In this document: positions 28,859-37,659 of the stretch, piece by piece | How the letters are laid out: each line of letters opens with the position of its first letter | Numbering within the stretch: position 1 is the stretch's first letter | NCBI RefSeq assembly: GCF_009766065.1 | Contig: NZ_LMUE01000002.1 | Coordinates: 1,161,247-1,225,246, forward strand | Length of the DNA stretch: 64,000 bases | Direction of reading: 5' to 3' | DNA from: Dyella sp. S184 | GTDB taxonomy: Bacteria > Pseudomonadota > Gammaproteobacteria > Xanthomonadales > Rhodanobacteraceae | Notes under the pieces: model-generated | What the model was told of the DNA's origin: nothing | Seen by the model: only the letters and a program-made list of their open reading frames with translations | The model's database searches: none | Translations under genes and position numbers: made by a program

Positions 28859-29467
28859 TCAGGCCGGCAGCTGCGCCCGTTCCAATGCCGCGATGTGACG
28901 TTCCAGCCGCGGCCCGAGGTAGCAATGCGAACCGCAGGGCAGCAGTCCGACCTCACCAAACTCGCGCAGGTACCAGGCCGGTGCTCGCGATACGAAACCG
29001 TGGTGGTCGCCGGCCACATCATCGCGACTGGTGAATACCTCCAGAAACGCGACGCCTTCAAGCATCTCGCCGATACCCTGCAGGCCCGCGCGGATCTCGG
29101 CCGGCTTCAGATAGTGCAAAACGTCGGTGCACACGATCAGGTCGAAACGGGTGTCGAAACGCAGCTGCTCGAGCTGGCCGAAACGTGCCAGGCCGATATT
29201 GCGGCTGCGGCCGTAGCGCGCCACCACGTATTCGCTGGCATCCAGCCCGCGATACGCGATGTCCGGCCGCAATGCACGCAGCGGCGCCCGCCAGGTTGCC
29301 TCGCCGCAGCCGACATCGAGCACGTTGCGGATTGGCCGGCCCAGGTAGTACTCGGCCTGCGCCACCACCATCGCCACTTTGCGCTTCAGCTCAGCTGGAG
29401 AGCCAACCGCATGCCGCGGATCGCGGTACCACTTGTCGAAATAGTCGCGGTCGTAGGTCTTGGGCAT
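28859..29467 (-). CDS. Class I SAM-dependent methyltransferase
   Basis: 202 residues from the ATG at 29467 (MPKTYDRDYFDKWYRDP), chosen because CGGAG lies just ahead. Motif I is NVLDVGCGEATWRAPLRALRPDIAYRGLDASEYV, and the post-motif stretch DLIVCTDVLHYLKPAEIRAGL is typical of small-molecule methyltransferases. Substrate not identifiable. Convergent with nth: the two stop codons are only a few bases apart. Confidence 0.85.
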   Translation of the reverse strand: MPKTYDRDYFDKWYRDPRHAVGSPAELKRKVAMVVAQAEYYLGRPIRNVLDVGCGEATWRAPLRALRPDIAYRGLDASEYVVARYGRSRNIGLARFGQLEQLRFDTRFDLIVCTDVLHYLKPAEIRAGLQGIGEMLEGVAFLEVFTSRDDVAGDHHGFVSRAPAWYLREFGEVGLLPCGSHCYLGPRLERHIAALERAQLPA

Positions 29468-29632
29468 CACAGGCTCCGGCGGGTATCGCATGGTAACTGC
29501 CAGGGCGCGCCATGGGCGCCTCAGCTGAATCGCGTCGAAATATGCGTTATCTGTCACGTTGCTGCCGTCAGCCAAAGCACACCCTGTGCGTTAACACTAC
29601 GCAACATCCATCGATCGCTGGAGTACGGACGC

Positions 29633-31237
29633 ATGCCTGCCGCCACCCCGCTTCGCTGCCGTACGCTGGTTCTCGGCCTGCTGCTGACGCTAGCCCCCGC
29701 ACTGGCTTGTGCCGGCGACGGGAACCCGACGGATCGGCTGCCGACCACCACGGTCACCGCAAAAGTGGACGGCCTCAGGCTGGGCGATATCGCCTGGCTG
29801 CGCCGCGACAGCTTCGGTCTCGACAGCGCCACGCTGGCGCGTTACCGCGAACTGGGCCGCACACGCTTCCTCGACGAACAGCTTGCCGGCGGCGACAGCC
29901 TGCCGCCACAGGTTGCCGCGCAGATCGACAGCCTGGCCGTCATCAGCACGCCGCTGGGGCAACAGCTGGCTGACTACCAGGAGCGCGCGCAGCAGTTCAA
30001 GCAAGTGCCGGCCGGCCCGGCCAAGGACGCCGCGAAGACGGCCTTCCAGCAATACCGTCGCGATATTTACCTCCAGGCCGCGCAGGCCGAGATGCTGCAC
30101 GCGATCTACGGCAGCGACCAGCTGAAGGAGCAACTGGTCTGGTTCTGGCTGAACCACTTCAGCGTGTATGCGGACAAGGGGCCAGTACGGCTGTTCACCG
30201 CCGATTACGAGGAACACGTAATTCGCCCGCACGCGCTGGGCAAGTTCAAGGACCTGGTCATGGCCACGCTGCAGAGCCCGGCCATGCTGGTGTTCCTCGA
30301 CAACGTGCACAACGTCAAGGACAAGACCAACGAGAACTACGCGCGGGAGTTGATGGAACTGCACACGCTGGGCGTGAACTCCGGCTACAGCCAGCAGGAC
30401 GTGCAGCAGCTGATGCGCATCCTCACCGGTGCCGGCCTGTTGCCGGCGAAGCCGGAGGCGCGGCGCAAGCTGTTCGCCCATGCGCGTCCCGGCTTGGTGC
30501 GCGACGGCCTGTTCCTGTTCAACCCGAACCAGCACGATTTCGGTGACAAGAACTTCCTCGGCCAGACCATCAGGGGCAGCGGCTACGACGAAATCGCCCA
30601 GGCCGTGGACCTGATCGTGAACCAGCCGGCCTGCGCACATTTCATCTCGCAGCAGCTTGCCACCTACTTCATCGCCGACCAGCCGCCGGCTTCGCTGGTC
30701 GATGCGATGGCGAAAACGTTCCAGCGCAGCGACGGCGACATCGCTGCGGTCATGCGCACGATGCTGCTATCGCCGGAAGCGTCCGCCATCGACGAACACA
30801 AATTCAAGGACCCAATGCGCTTCCTGGTCTCGGCGATGCGGCTTACCTATGACGGCCAGCCGATTCCGAACGCGGTGCCACTGGTGAACTGGCTGCGCCA
30901 GATGGACGAGCCGCTTTACGGCCGCATCACGCCCGACGGCTGGCCTCTGGACTCGGCTAGTTGGACTGGCTCGGGTCAGATGAGTAAACGCTTCGACTTC
31001 GCTGGCGTGATCGGCAGCGGACGCAACCGGCTGTTCGTCGACAACAGCGATGCTGCATTGCCAGGCGCCTCCACAAATCTGCCGCACGATGCTCCTGCGC
31101 TGCGCGATTCAGCACTCTACCGTGACGCGATTGCGCAAGAGCTGTCGGTCGCCACCAGCAATGCGCTGACCCAGGCCAAATCACCAGCGGAGTGGAATAC
31201 CTTCCTGCTGTCTTCACCCGATTTCAATTACCGCTGA
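29633..31237 (+). CDS. DUF1800 family exported protein (first paralogue)
   Basis: 534 residues from the ATG at 29633. Signal peptide (LRCRTLVLGLLLTLAPALACA). DUF1800 core: IAWLRRDSFGLDSATLARYRELGRTRFLDEQL, EQLVWFWLNHFSVYADKG, NENYARELMELHTLGVNSGYSQQDVQQLMRILTGAG, and ITPDGWPLDSASWTGSGQM near the end. The family is of unknown biochemical function and is found with DUF1501 genes. A DUF1501 gene follows after 69 bases, and a second DUF1800 copy comes after that. Everything upstream of 29633 in this frame is antisense to the methyltransferase and is not part of the gene. Confidence 0.9.
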   Translation: MPAATPLRCRTLVLGLLLTLAPALACAGDGNPTDRLPTTTVTAKVDGLRLGDIAWLRRDSFGLDSATLARYRELGRTRFLDEQLAGGDSLPPQVAAQIDSLAVISTPLGQQLADYQERAQQFKQVPAGPAKDAAKTAFQQYRRDIYLQAAQAEMLHAIYGSDQLKEQLVWFWLNHFSVYADKGPVRLFTADYEEHVIRPHALGKFKDLVMATLQSPAMLVFLDNVHNVKDKTNENYARELMELHTLGVNSGYSQQDVQQLMRILTGAGLLPAKPEARRKLFAHARPGLVRDGLFLFNPNQHDFGDKNFLGQTIRGSGYDEIAQAVDLIVNQPACAHFISQQLATYFIADQPPASLVDAMAKTFQRSDGDIAAVMRTMLLSPEASAIDEHKFKDPMRFLVSAMRLTYDGQPIPNAVPLVNWLRQMDEPLYGRITPDGWPLDSASWTGSGQMSKRFDFAGVIGSGRNRLFVDNSDAALPGASTNLPHDAPALRDSALYRDAIAQELSVATSNALTQAKSPAEWNTFLLSSPDFNYR

Positions 31238-31252
31238 TTCAATTACCGCTGA
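31223..31252 (+). repeat. Perfect 15-base tandem duplication at the end of the first DUF1800 gene
   Basis: TTCAATTACCGCTGA occurs twice in immediate succession, 31223-31237 and 31238-31252. The first copy encodes the last residues FNYR and the stop. The second repeats these codons just after the stop. It is most simply a slippage duplication. Confidence 0.95.
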
Positions 31253-31305
31253 CGTTCTCCCCCTGCACGTATGGACAAGCTTGCTGACCATTACCGAGGT
31301 GCTCC

Positions 31306-32508
31306 ATGAACCGCCGCGAATTCCTGTTTGCCGCTGCCGCTGCTACTGCTGCGTTGCCCGCCCTGTCGTTCTCCGGAAAATTGTTCGCCACGCCAACCAA
31401 CACGCCGCGCTTCCTGCTGGTGTTCCTGCGCGGTGGCTACGACTGCAACAATTTGCTGGTGCCCTACAGTAGTGACTTCTATTACGAATCGCGACCGACG
31501 CTGGCGATCGCCAGGCCTGACGCCGGCAATCCGAACAGCGCGATCGCACTGGACGCAAACTGGGGCCTCAACCCGGTACTGCGCGATTCGATCTATCCGC
31601 TGTGGCAGCGCAAGCAAGTCGCGTTCGTGCCCTTCGCCGGCACCGACGATCTGTCGCGCAGCCATTTCGAGACACAGAACAATATCGAGCGTGGGGAACC
31701 AGCCGGGCAAGACAGCAACTTCCGCTCCGGCTTCCTGGCGCGGCTTTCCGGCCAACTCACTGGCGTACCGGCGATTGCCTTTACCAATAACCTGCCCTTG
31801 AGTTTCCAGGGCTCCGCCAAGGACATTCCCAACATCTCCCTCAAGGGCGATACCAAGGCCAGGTTCAATGCACGGCAATCAGCCATCCTTTCGGATATGT
31901 ACAAGGGCACGTCACTGGCCTCCGCTACCGCCGATGGCCTGGCCTTGCCGAATACCGTGTCCGAGGACCTACGCAACGAAATGGTGAAGGCCAGCGGCGG
32001 AGCGCCCAGCGCGCACAACTTCGCCGCCGAAACGCAACGCATCGCCACCTTGATGCGCGACCAGTATCGACTCGGTTTCGTCGACGTCGGCGGCTGGGAT
32101 ACGCATGTGAACCAAGGCAGCATCACGGGTGGTCTCGCCAACAATCTGCGCAATCTAGGCGAAGGATTGGCTGCCTACGCCGCTGCACTCGGCGATGAAT
32201 GGAACAACACGACTGTCGTGGTGGTTTCCGAATTCGGCCGTACTTTCCGCGAGAACGGCGACAAGGGCACTGACCACGGTCATGGCACCGTGCACTGGGT
32301 GCTCGGCGGCAAGGTCAATGGCGGTCGCATCGCCGGCGAGCAGGTCGCCGTCAACCAGCAGAGTCTGCTGCAGAACCGCGACTATCCCGTGCTCAATAAT
32401 TACCGCGATGTACTCGGGGGGCTGCTGAAACAGAACTGGGGTCTGAGCCATGCGCAATTGGAAACCGTGTTTCCAGGTGCAAAGCCCGTCAACCTGGCCC
32501 TGTCGTAA
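31306..32508 (+). CDS. DUF1501 family protein with Tat-like signal
   Basis: 400 residues. The start MNRREFLFAAAAATAALPAL is a twin-arginine-type leader (RREFLF), predicting export in folded form. The body matches DUF1501, a sulfatase/alkaline-phosphatase-like fold: RFLLVFLRGGYDCNNLLVPY near the start, GTDDLSRSHFETQNNIERG, VDVGGWDTHVNQG, VVVVSEFGRTFRENGDKGTDHGHGTVHWVLGGKVNGG with metal-type D/H residues. The role is unknown; such pairs are common in planctomycetes and several proteobacteria. Flanked on both sides by DUF1800 paralogues. Confidence 0.92.
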   Translation: MNRREFLFAAAAATAALPALSFSGKLFATPTNTPRFLLVFLRGGYDCNNLLVPYSSDFYYESRPTLAIARPDAGNPNSAIALDANWGLNPVLRDSIYPLWQRKQVAFVPFAGTDDLSRSHFETQNNIERGEPAGQDSNFRSGFLARLSGQLTGVPAIAFTNNLPLSFQGSAKDIPNISLKGDTKARFNARQSAILSDMYKGTSLASATADGLALPNTVSEDLRNEMVKASGGAPSAHNFAAETQRIATLMRDQYRLGFVDVGGWDTHVNQGSITGGLANNLRNLGEGLAAYAAALGDEWNNTTVVVVSEFGRTFRENGDKGTDHGHGTVHWVLGGKVNGGRIAGEQVAVNQQSLLQNRDYPVLNNYRDVLGGLLKQNWGLSHAQLETVFPGAKPVNLALS

Positions 32509-32531
32509 GGCATCCTCTTACACGGGAATGA

Positions 32532-34178
32532 ATGTGGTTGGCTCACCATCGCCTGATGAGCCATCATGAAATCGCAGCTCCCTTCAACTCATCAATGAGC
32601 ATGGCCATCCTGTCGTTGTCGCCAGCACTTCAATTCCGCACGACCTCATGGCTGTTTCTGCTTGCCACTTTTGTCATCAGTGGATGCAGTACCGCTGGAT
32701 TGCCGGTGGCCGACCCTACGCATGCGGTTACCAGCCTGAGCCGCGACGATATCGCGTGGCTGCATCGTGACGGATTTGGACTGGATGCGGATGGCCTGAC
32801 GCGCTATCGCACACTGGGCCGCACCAGGCTGCTCGATGCGCAGCTCACCGACCACGTCAATAGTCATTTGCCCCCGAGCGTCGCGTCGCAGATCGGCAGC
32901 TTCGAGGTGATCCATACACCGTCCACTCAACTGCTGGTCACGCTGCAGACTGAGCAGCAACGCATCCAGGCCATGCCGGCGGGTGACGACAAGGCGGCCG
33001 CGCAAAAGCAACTGCAGCAACACGGCAATCAGCTCGGGCAGGAGGCACAACAGGCCGAGCTGCTGCAGGAAGTCTACGGACCCAACCAGTTGAAAGAGCA
33101 ACTGGTCTGGTTCTGGCTCAATCATTTCAGCGTCTACGCAGCCAAGGGCCGCGTGCGCTGGGAATTGGGCGACTACGAACAGAACACCATTCGCCCGCGC
33201 GTACTGGGCAAGTTCCGTGACCTGCTGATGGCCACCCTGGAAAGTCCCGCAATGCTGGAATTCCTCGACAACGCACAGAACGCGAAGGGCCACGTCAACG
33301 AGAACTACGCGCGTGAGCTGATGGAACTGCACGCGCTGGGCGTGGGTTCCGGTTATACCCAGCAGGATGTGCAGCAGCTGGCGTTGATTCTTACCGGTGT
33401 CGGCATTGCACCGGTCGACGGCAAGCCACAACACTTCAATCCGAAAATGGCAGCATTGGTGGTGCGCAAGGGACTGTTCGAATTCAACCCACAAAGGCAC
33501 GATTTCAGCAACAAGGTGTTTCTTGGTCACCCCATTCGCGGCCGTGGCTTCGACGAAGTCAGGCAGGCAGTGGACATCATCGTGCAGCAACCTGCCTGCG
33601 CGCAGTTTGTATCACGGCAGCTGGCCGAATACTTCGTCGCCGACAATCCGCCGCCGGCCCTGCTGGCAAGGATGACCAACACCTTCCGGCGCAGCGACGG
33701 CGATATCGCCAGCGTGATGCGCACAATGTTCGAGTCGCCCGAGCTGCTCGCCAGCAGCGGCAAAAAATTCAAGGACCCCAATCAGTTCGTGGTTTCATCG
33801 GTAAGGCTCGCCTACAGCGACAGACCCATCGCCAATGCGCTACCCCTGGTCTACTGGCTCAATCAACTGGACGAGCCGCTTTTTGGCCGCATCACACCCG
33901 ATGGGTGGCCGCTCGATGGCGCCAGCTGGTCGAGCTCAGGCCAGATGGAAAAGCGTTTCGACATCGCCAACGCCATCGGTACGGGCAACAACCAGCTGTT
34001 CACGCCAGCAGGCAGCACGGCGCGCGGCGCCGGGTTTCCGATGCTGACCACGCGTCTTTACTACGAGGCCATCGAACCGCAGCTTTCTGCGGTAACCCGC
34101 ACCGCGCTTTCCAAAGCCATCTCCCAGCAGGAATGGAATACCTACCTGCTGTCCTCACCCGATCTCAACTACCGCTGA
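32532..34178 (+). CDS. DUF1800 family lipoprotein (second paralogue)
   Basis: 548 residues if started at 32532; ATGs at 32595 and 32601 are alternatives. The N-terminus contains a lipobox (FVISGCST), so unlike its sister at 29633 this copy is probably lipid-anchored. The two proteins align along their length: IAWLHRDGFGLDADGLTRYRTLGRTRLLDAQL, EQLVWFWLNHFSVYAAKGR, NENYARELMELHALGVGSGYTQQDVQQLALILTGVG, ending in WNTYLLSSPDLNYR. It follows the DUF1501 gene after 23 bases; the triad looks like an operon. Confidence 0.9.
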   Translation: MWLAHHRLMSHHEIAAPFNSSMSMAILSLSPALQFRTTSWLFLLATFVISGCSTAGLPVADPTHAVTSLSRDDIAWLHRDGFGLDADGLTRYRTLGRTRLLDAQLTDHVNSHLPPSVASQIGSFEVIHTPSTQLLVTLQTEQQRIQAMPAGDDKAAAQKQLQQHGNQLGQEAQQAELLQEVYGPNQLKEQLVWFWLNHFSVYAAKGRVRWELGDYEQNTIRPRVLGKFRDLLMATLESPAMLEFLDNAQNAKGHVNENYARELMELHALGVGSGYTQQDVQQLALILTGVGIAPVDGKPQHFNPKMAALVVRKGLFEFNPQRHDFSNKVFLGHPIRGRGFDEVRQAVDIIVQQPACAQFVSRQLAEYFVADNPPPALLARMTNTFRRSDGDIASVMRTMFESPELLASSGKKFKDPNQFVVSSVRLAYSDRPIANALPLVYWLNQLDEPLFGRITPDGWPLDGASWSSSGQMEKRFDIANAIGTGNNQLFTPAGSTARGAGFPMLTTRLYYEAIEPQLSAVTRTALSKAISQQEWNTYLLSSPDLNYR

Positions 34179-34186
34179 TCTAGACA

Positions 34187-35089
34187 TTAAGCCGCTGAAC
34201 TGGGCACCAGCAGATGCTTGGCAACCTGTCCATGCAGGCGACCGATGCCACGAACCAGATGCAGGGTGGCGAACAGCAGCACGATACCGACGAAACAAAG
34301 CGCGATAGTGCCGGCCCAACCTGGGCCGTAGTAGCTGAAACCATCGACGTCCATGTTGATCACATTGAGACCGAAGGCCTTGACGAAGGGCGAGCCGATG
34401 AAGGCCAGCGACACACTCAGCAGCGTCACGGCGATCGTGAAATAGATGATGCCCAGTGGCAGCATCAGCAGCATGTAGAACAATGTGCCCCAGGTACGGC
34501 CGTCGGTGAACATCGCGCCGATGCGCTTCAGCAGTGGCTGCCCTTGCTGTGACGGATACGGTGGGCGGCGCGGCATGCGCACTCCCAGCATGGTTTCGAC
34601 GATGCGTCCCTCCAGCAGCGACAGTCCGCGCACACTGCCCAGGAACAGCAGGAAGAACGGGATACCGATGATCAGGATCGACAGGCCAGCTGACAATGAA
34701 AGACCGGTCACTGCCCAGGTGAAATAGAAAATACCGGTGACCAGCGACAGCAACAGGTAAAACAACGCACCGTAGGTGTGCGGATCAGCCGCGACACCGA
34801 AGAATCGCCCCAGTACCGAATGGCGCGGCGGCGGCGGCGGCGGTCGGATCGCTCGCTGAATCCTGATTTCCTGGTCGCGGTAGATATCCGCCACTTCGTC
34901 CGGTGCGCCATAGCTGCCAACGACGTGATCGAGCATCGCAGCCTCGTCACGACCCGGCTGTTCGGCCAGCTCGGCGCGAAGATGTTCCTCAGCGTCGTAA
35001 AGGGCATCCTGGACCAGAGCAGGATCGGCGCCACGCAGGGCGCTACGCAGTTGATCCAGATATTCGTTGATGGTGCGTGGCGCGTTCAT
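34187..35089 (-). CDS. Membrane protein with HAAS-like N-terminus and two sensor-type membrane domains
   Basis: 300 residues. Residues 1-85 (TINEYLDQLRSALRGADPALVQDALYDAEEHLRAELAE) resemble the helical HAAS/DUF1700 domain that partners PadR regulators. Then come two internally repeated membrane modules, DPHTYGALFYLLLSLVTGIFYFTWAV and DGRTWGTLFYMLLMLPLGIIYFTIAV, each like the 'putative sensor' domain of actinobacterial kinases, separated by a cytoplasmic linker. A polyproline stretch lies between. The start codon shares one base with the PadR stop (TAATG), so the two are translationally coupled. Confidence 0.83.
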   Translation of the reverse strand: MNAPRTINEYLDQLRSALRGADPALVQDALYDAEEHLRAELAEQPGRDEAAMLDHVVGSYGAPDEVADIYRDQEIRIQRAIRPPPPPPRHSVLGRFFGVAADPHTYGALFYLLLSLVTGIFYFTWAVTGLSLSAGLSILIIGIPFFLLFLGSVRGLSLLEGRIVETMLGVRMPRRPPYPSQQGQPLLKRIGAMFTDGRTWGTLFYMLLMLPLGIIYFTIAVTLLSVSLAFIGSPFVKAFGLNVINMDVDGFSYYGPGWAGTIALCFVGIVLLFATLHLVRGIGRLHGQVAKHLLVPSSAA

Positions 35090-35460
35090 TACACCCCTCC
35101 TTGCAAGACGTTATCGACCGAGTCGCGAGTTGCAATCCAGGCAGCAACCCACTCGCGCAATGCTTCGCGCCCCGGTTTGGTGATACGGTAATAGCGGCGC
35201 GGTGGCCCGCTGACGGATGGTTCGACTTCACTGGCCAATAACCCGGCCCCTTCCAGATTGCGCAATACGGGGTACAGCGCGCTCTGCTTGCCTGCCAGCA
35301 CGCCCTCACCCACTTCCTCCAGCCGCTTGGCGATCTGGTAGCCGTACATCGGCTGACGTGACTGGCCAAGTACCGCAAGCAGGACCAGCGACACGGTGCC
35401 GCTTGAGAGCTCCTTCTGGAACTTCTTCAATTGGCTGGCGCTGTCTTCCACTTCACTCAC
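35089..35460 (-). CDS. PadR family transcriptional regulator
   Basis: 123 residues. Winged-helix repressor: KELSSGTVSLVLLAVLGQSRQPMYGYQIAKRLEE, KQSALYPVLRNLEGAGLLASEVEPSVSGPPRRYYRITKPGREAL is a textbook PadR domain, and a short C-terminal helix follows. PadR proteins commonly control a coupled membrane gene. Here that is the HAAS/sensor-domain gene, whose start overlaps this stop. Confidence 0.95.
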   Translation of the reverse strand: MSEVEDSASQLKKFQKELSSGTVSLVLLAVLGQSRQPMYGYQIAKRLEEVGEGVLAGKQSALYPVLRNLEGAGLLASEVEPSVSGPPRRYYRITKPGREALREWVAAWIATRDSVDNVLQGGV

Positions 35461-35485
35461 CCGTACTGATGCTTAGAATTGAGTG

Positions 35486-35502
35486 AACTATAGTGTTTAG
35501 TT
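35486..35502. promoter_or_regulatory. Candidate operator/promoter upstream of padR
   Basis: Just 26 bases before the padR start lies a dyad AACTA-N7-TAGTT (35486-35502), overlapped by the perfect palindrome ACTATAGT (35487-35494). On the minus strand this contains TATAGT, a plausible -10 element. It could be where PadR represses its own operon. The rest of the 294-base gap to the aldehyde dehydrogenase start at 35755 shows nothing I can support. Confidence 0.35.
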
Positions 35503-35754
35503 ATGACTAGCGCATGGGCCTGAAGTCATGCCTCTGGCAATTCGACGCCCTGGACGTGTAACCACTGTTCGACGTGATTATCCCAAAGTAGTAGAAAACC
35601 GGACCAGACGCTTCCATTGCACACGAAGACGCTGCTCGTGCCGAAAAAATAACGCGACGACGGCAAACGTCAAGATCGACGCTTTTCTCCTTTCGAGTCA
35701 AATCGGACAACAGGTACGATCCTCCCCGCCATACATCGGGGATGTCTGTCCGCT

Positions 35755-37249
35755 ATGACTAAGATGTCTGCTGCCTCTATCCAGGTGCTTGCACCCTACG
35801 GCACTTTCGACAAGCAGGTCATTGGCGGTGTAAACCGCGTTGGTCGCGGTGACGGGACCACCTCGGTGAGCAATCCGTACACAGGTCAGGTGCTGATCGA
35901 TATCCGTAATGCGAACGTTGCCGATGTGGACGACGCGTTCAAAGCCGCTCATGCGGCGCAGCGGGCATGGGCATCGTTTACACCAGGCGAGCGCGCCCGC
36001 GTGCTGGGCAAAGCTGTGACAATCATGGATGCGCGCAAAGAAGAAATCGTCGTTTGGCTGATCCGCGAATCCAGTAGTACGCGTATCAAGGCAACGCTAG
36101 AGTGGCAGGCAACGCGCGACATGCTGATTCAGTTCTCCGCGTTACCCTATCAAGCGAAAGGCGAAATCCTCCCTTCCGACGTTCCCGAAAAGGAAAACAG
36201 CGTCTACCGACGCCCGCTTGGTGTCATCAGTGTGATCAGTCCATGGAACTGGCCGCTGCGTCTCACAACGCGTTCTGTAGCGCCCGCACTGGCGCTTGGC
36301 AGCGCGGTCGTCGTCAAGCCGGCGGGCGAAACTCCGATAACGGGTGGACTTCTGCTGGCGCGCGTCTTTGAGGAAGCCGGATTGCCACCGGGGTTGTTGA
36401 ACGTCGTTGTCGGCCAATCATCGGAAATTGGTGACCCATTTGTACTCCACCCGCTATCGCCGTTCATTTCCTTTACCGGCTCGACGGCCGTTGGTCGTCG
36501 CCTGGGCTCACTCACCATGACCGGGACGGTGCTAAAGCGCATAGCTCTTGAACTCGGCGGTAACGCTCCGCTCATCGTGCTCGCCGATGCTGATCTGCAA
36601 CAGGCCATCAGTGCCGCGGTGGTTGGGAAATTCCTGCATCAAGGCAAGATCTGCGTAGCAACCAATCGGATCATTATTCATGCCGCGGTCTACGACGATT
36701 TCGCCGCGGGCTATCTGACGCGCGTTAAAGCGTTGAAGATTGGCGATCCCAATGATTCCGACCTCCTCATCGGGCCTGTGATCAGCATCAAGCGCATGAG
36801 TGCCTTGCGGCAATTGATAAAGACGGGCTTGAAAAGTGGCGCAACGCTTGCACTGCGTGGAGAGCCATCGGGCCTTGTCTTGCCGCCGCATGTTTTCACT
36901 GACATCGGCACCAATTCTTCGCTAACACGCGAGGAAATCTTTGGGCCCATCACACCCATCATCCGCGCAGACGACGATGAAGCGGCGCTCAGTGCCGCAA
37001 ACGAAAGCGAGTTCGGATTATCGAGCGCCATCTTTACCTGTGATACGGAGCACGGCGTAAGACTTGTTCATCGGCTCGACTGGCATGACCCGTATCAACG
37101 ACATGACCGCCAACGATGCGCCAAATACTCCTTTTGGCGGCGAAAAGAATTCCGGTCTAGGCCTATTCGGCACCCAATGGGTAATCGATGAAATGACTCG
37201 TACTCATTGGGTGTCCGTGCAACATGTACCGCACACTTACCCTTTCTGA
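35755..37249 (+). pseudogene. Aldehyde dehydrogenase, frameshifted near the 3' end
   Basis: The main frame (35755-37080) encodes most of an NAD(P)-dependent aldehyde dehydrogenase of the benzaldehyde/vanillin type: ISPWNWPLRLTTRSVAPALALG, VVVKPAGETPITG, FTGSTAVGRRL, LELGGNAPLIVLADAD (general base Glu) and GKICVATNRIIIH (catalytic Cys). After HRLD at about 37,080 the frame goes wrong. The family C-terminus continues in another frame as [27 protein letters not shown] up to 37249. A two-base deletion near CTCGACTGGCATG explains this. The gene is recently broken; the enzyme would lose its C-terminal oligomerisation arm. Confidence 0.88.
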
Positions 37250-37354
37250 GAGTCGGTGCCGGCCACGCCGATATCGAAGCTTTGCCGATATTTTTGGTGT
37301 GATGTTTTGCTTCGTCGGCGTTCAAAGCTTTAATTTTTCTTTTCGGAAACAAGC

Positions 37355-37558
37355 ATGCCAGTCATTAACGTGCAAATGTTGCGCGGTCGCACCGCCCAAC
37401 AGAAAAAGGACTTCATGGTCGAAGTCGCATCCGTTGCGATGCGAACGCTGCAAGTACCATCACACGCCGTCGTTATTCTAATCACTGAACTGGAACCCGA
37501 AGACTGGAGCGTCGGCGAGCGAAGTATGTTCGAAATCCGATCCGATCAATCTCGTTAG
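37355..37558 (+). CDS. Tautomerase family protein (4-oxalocrotonate tautomerase-like)
   Basis: 67 residues starting MPVINVQMLRGRTAQQKKDF. After removal of Met the N-terminal proline would be the catalytic base, the hallmark of the 4-OT family. The conserved ITELEPEDWSVGE segment follows. Such small enzymes tautomerise enol or oxo-acids in aromatic degradation or act on halogenated acids. It sits between a broken aldehyde dehydrogenase and a broken SDR gene, all in the same direction, so the original pathway is probably lost here. Confidence 0.85.
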   Translation: MPVINVQMLRGRTAQQKKDFMVEVASVAMRTLQVPSHAVVILITELEPEDWSVGERSMFEIRSDQSR

Positions 37559-37659
37559 CAATCGCAGCGCGGCTCACCTGCAAGGTCGACGGCGAACCGA
37601 CAATGTCCCTTGTCGTTTGTCAGCTGGTCGAACACAAGCTTGCCAATAGTGAGGAAAAC

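Noticed and set aside
28760..29632. A long N-terminal extension of the first DUF1800 protein back to 28760
   Set aside because: It reads antisense through the methyltransferase and nth ends and has no similarity to the family; the signal peptide starts cleanly at 29633.
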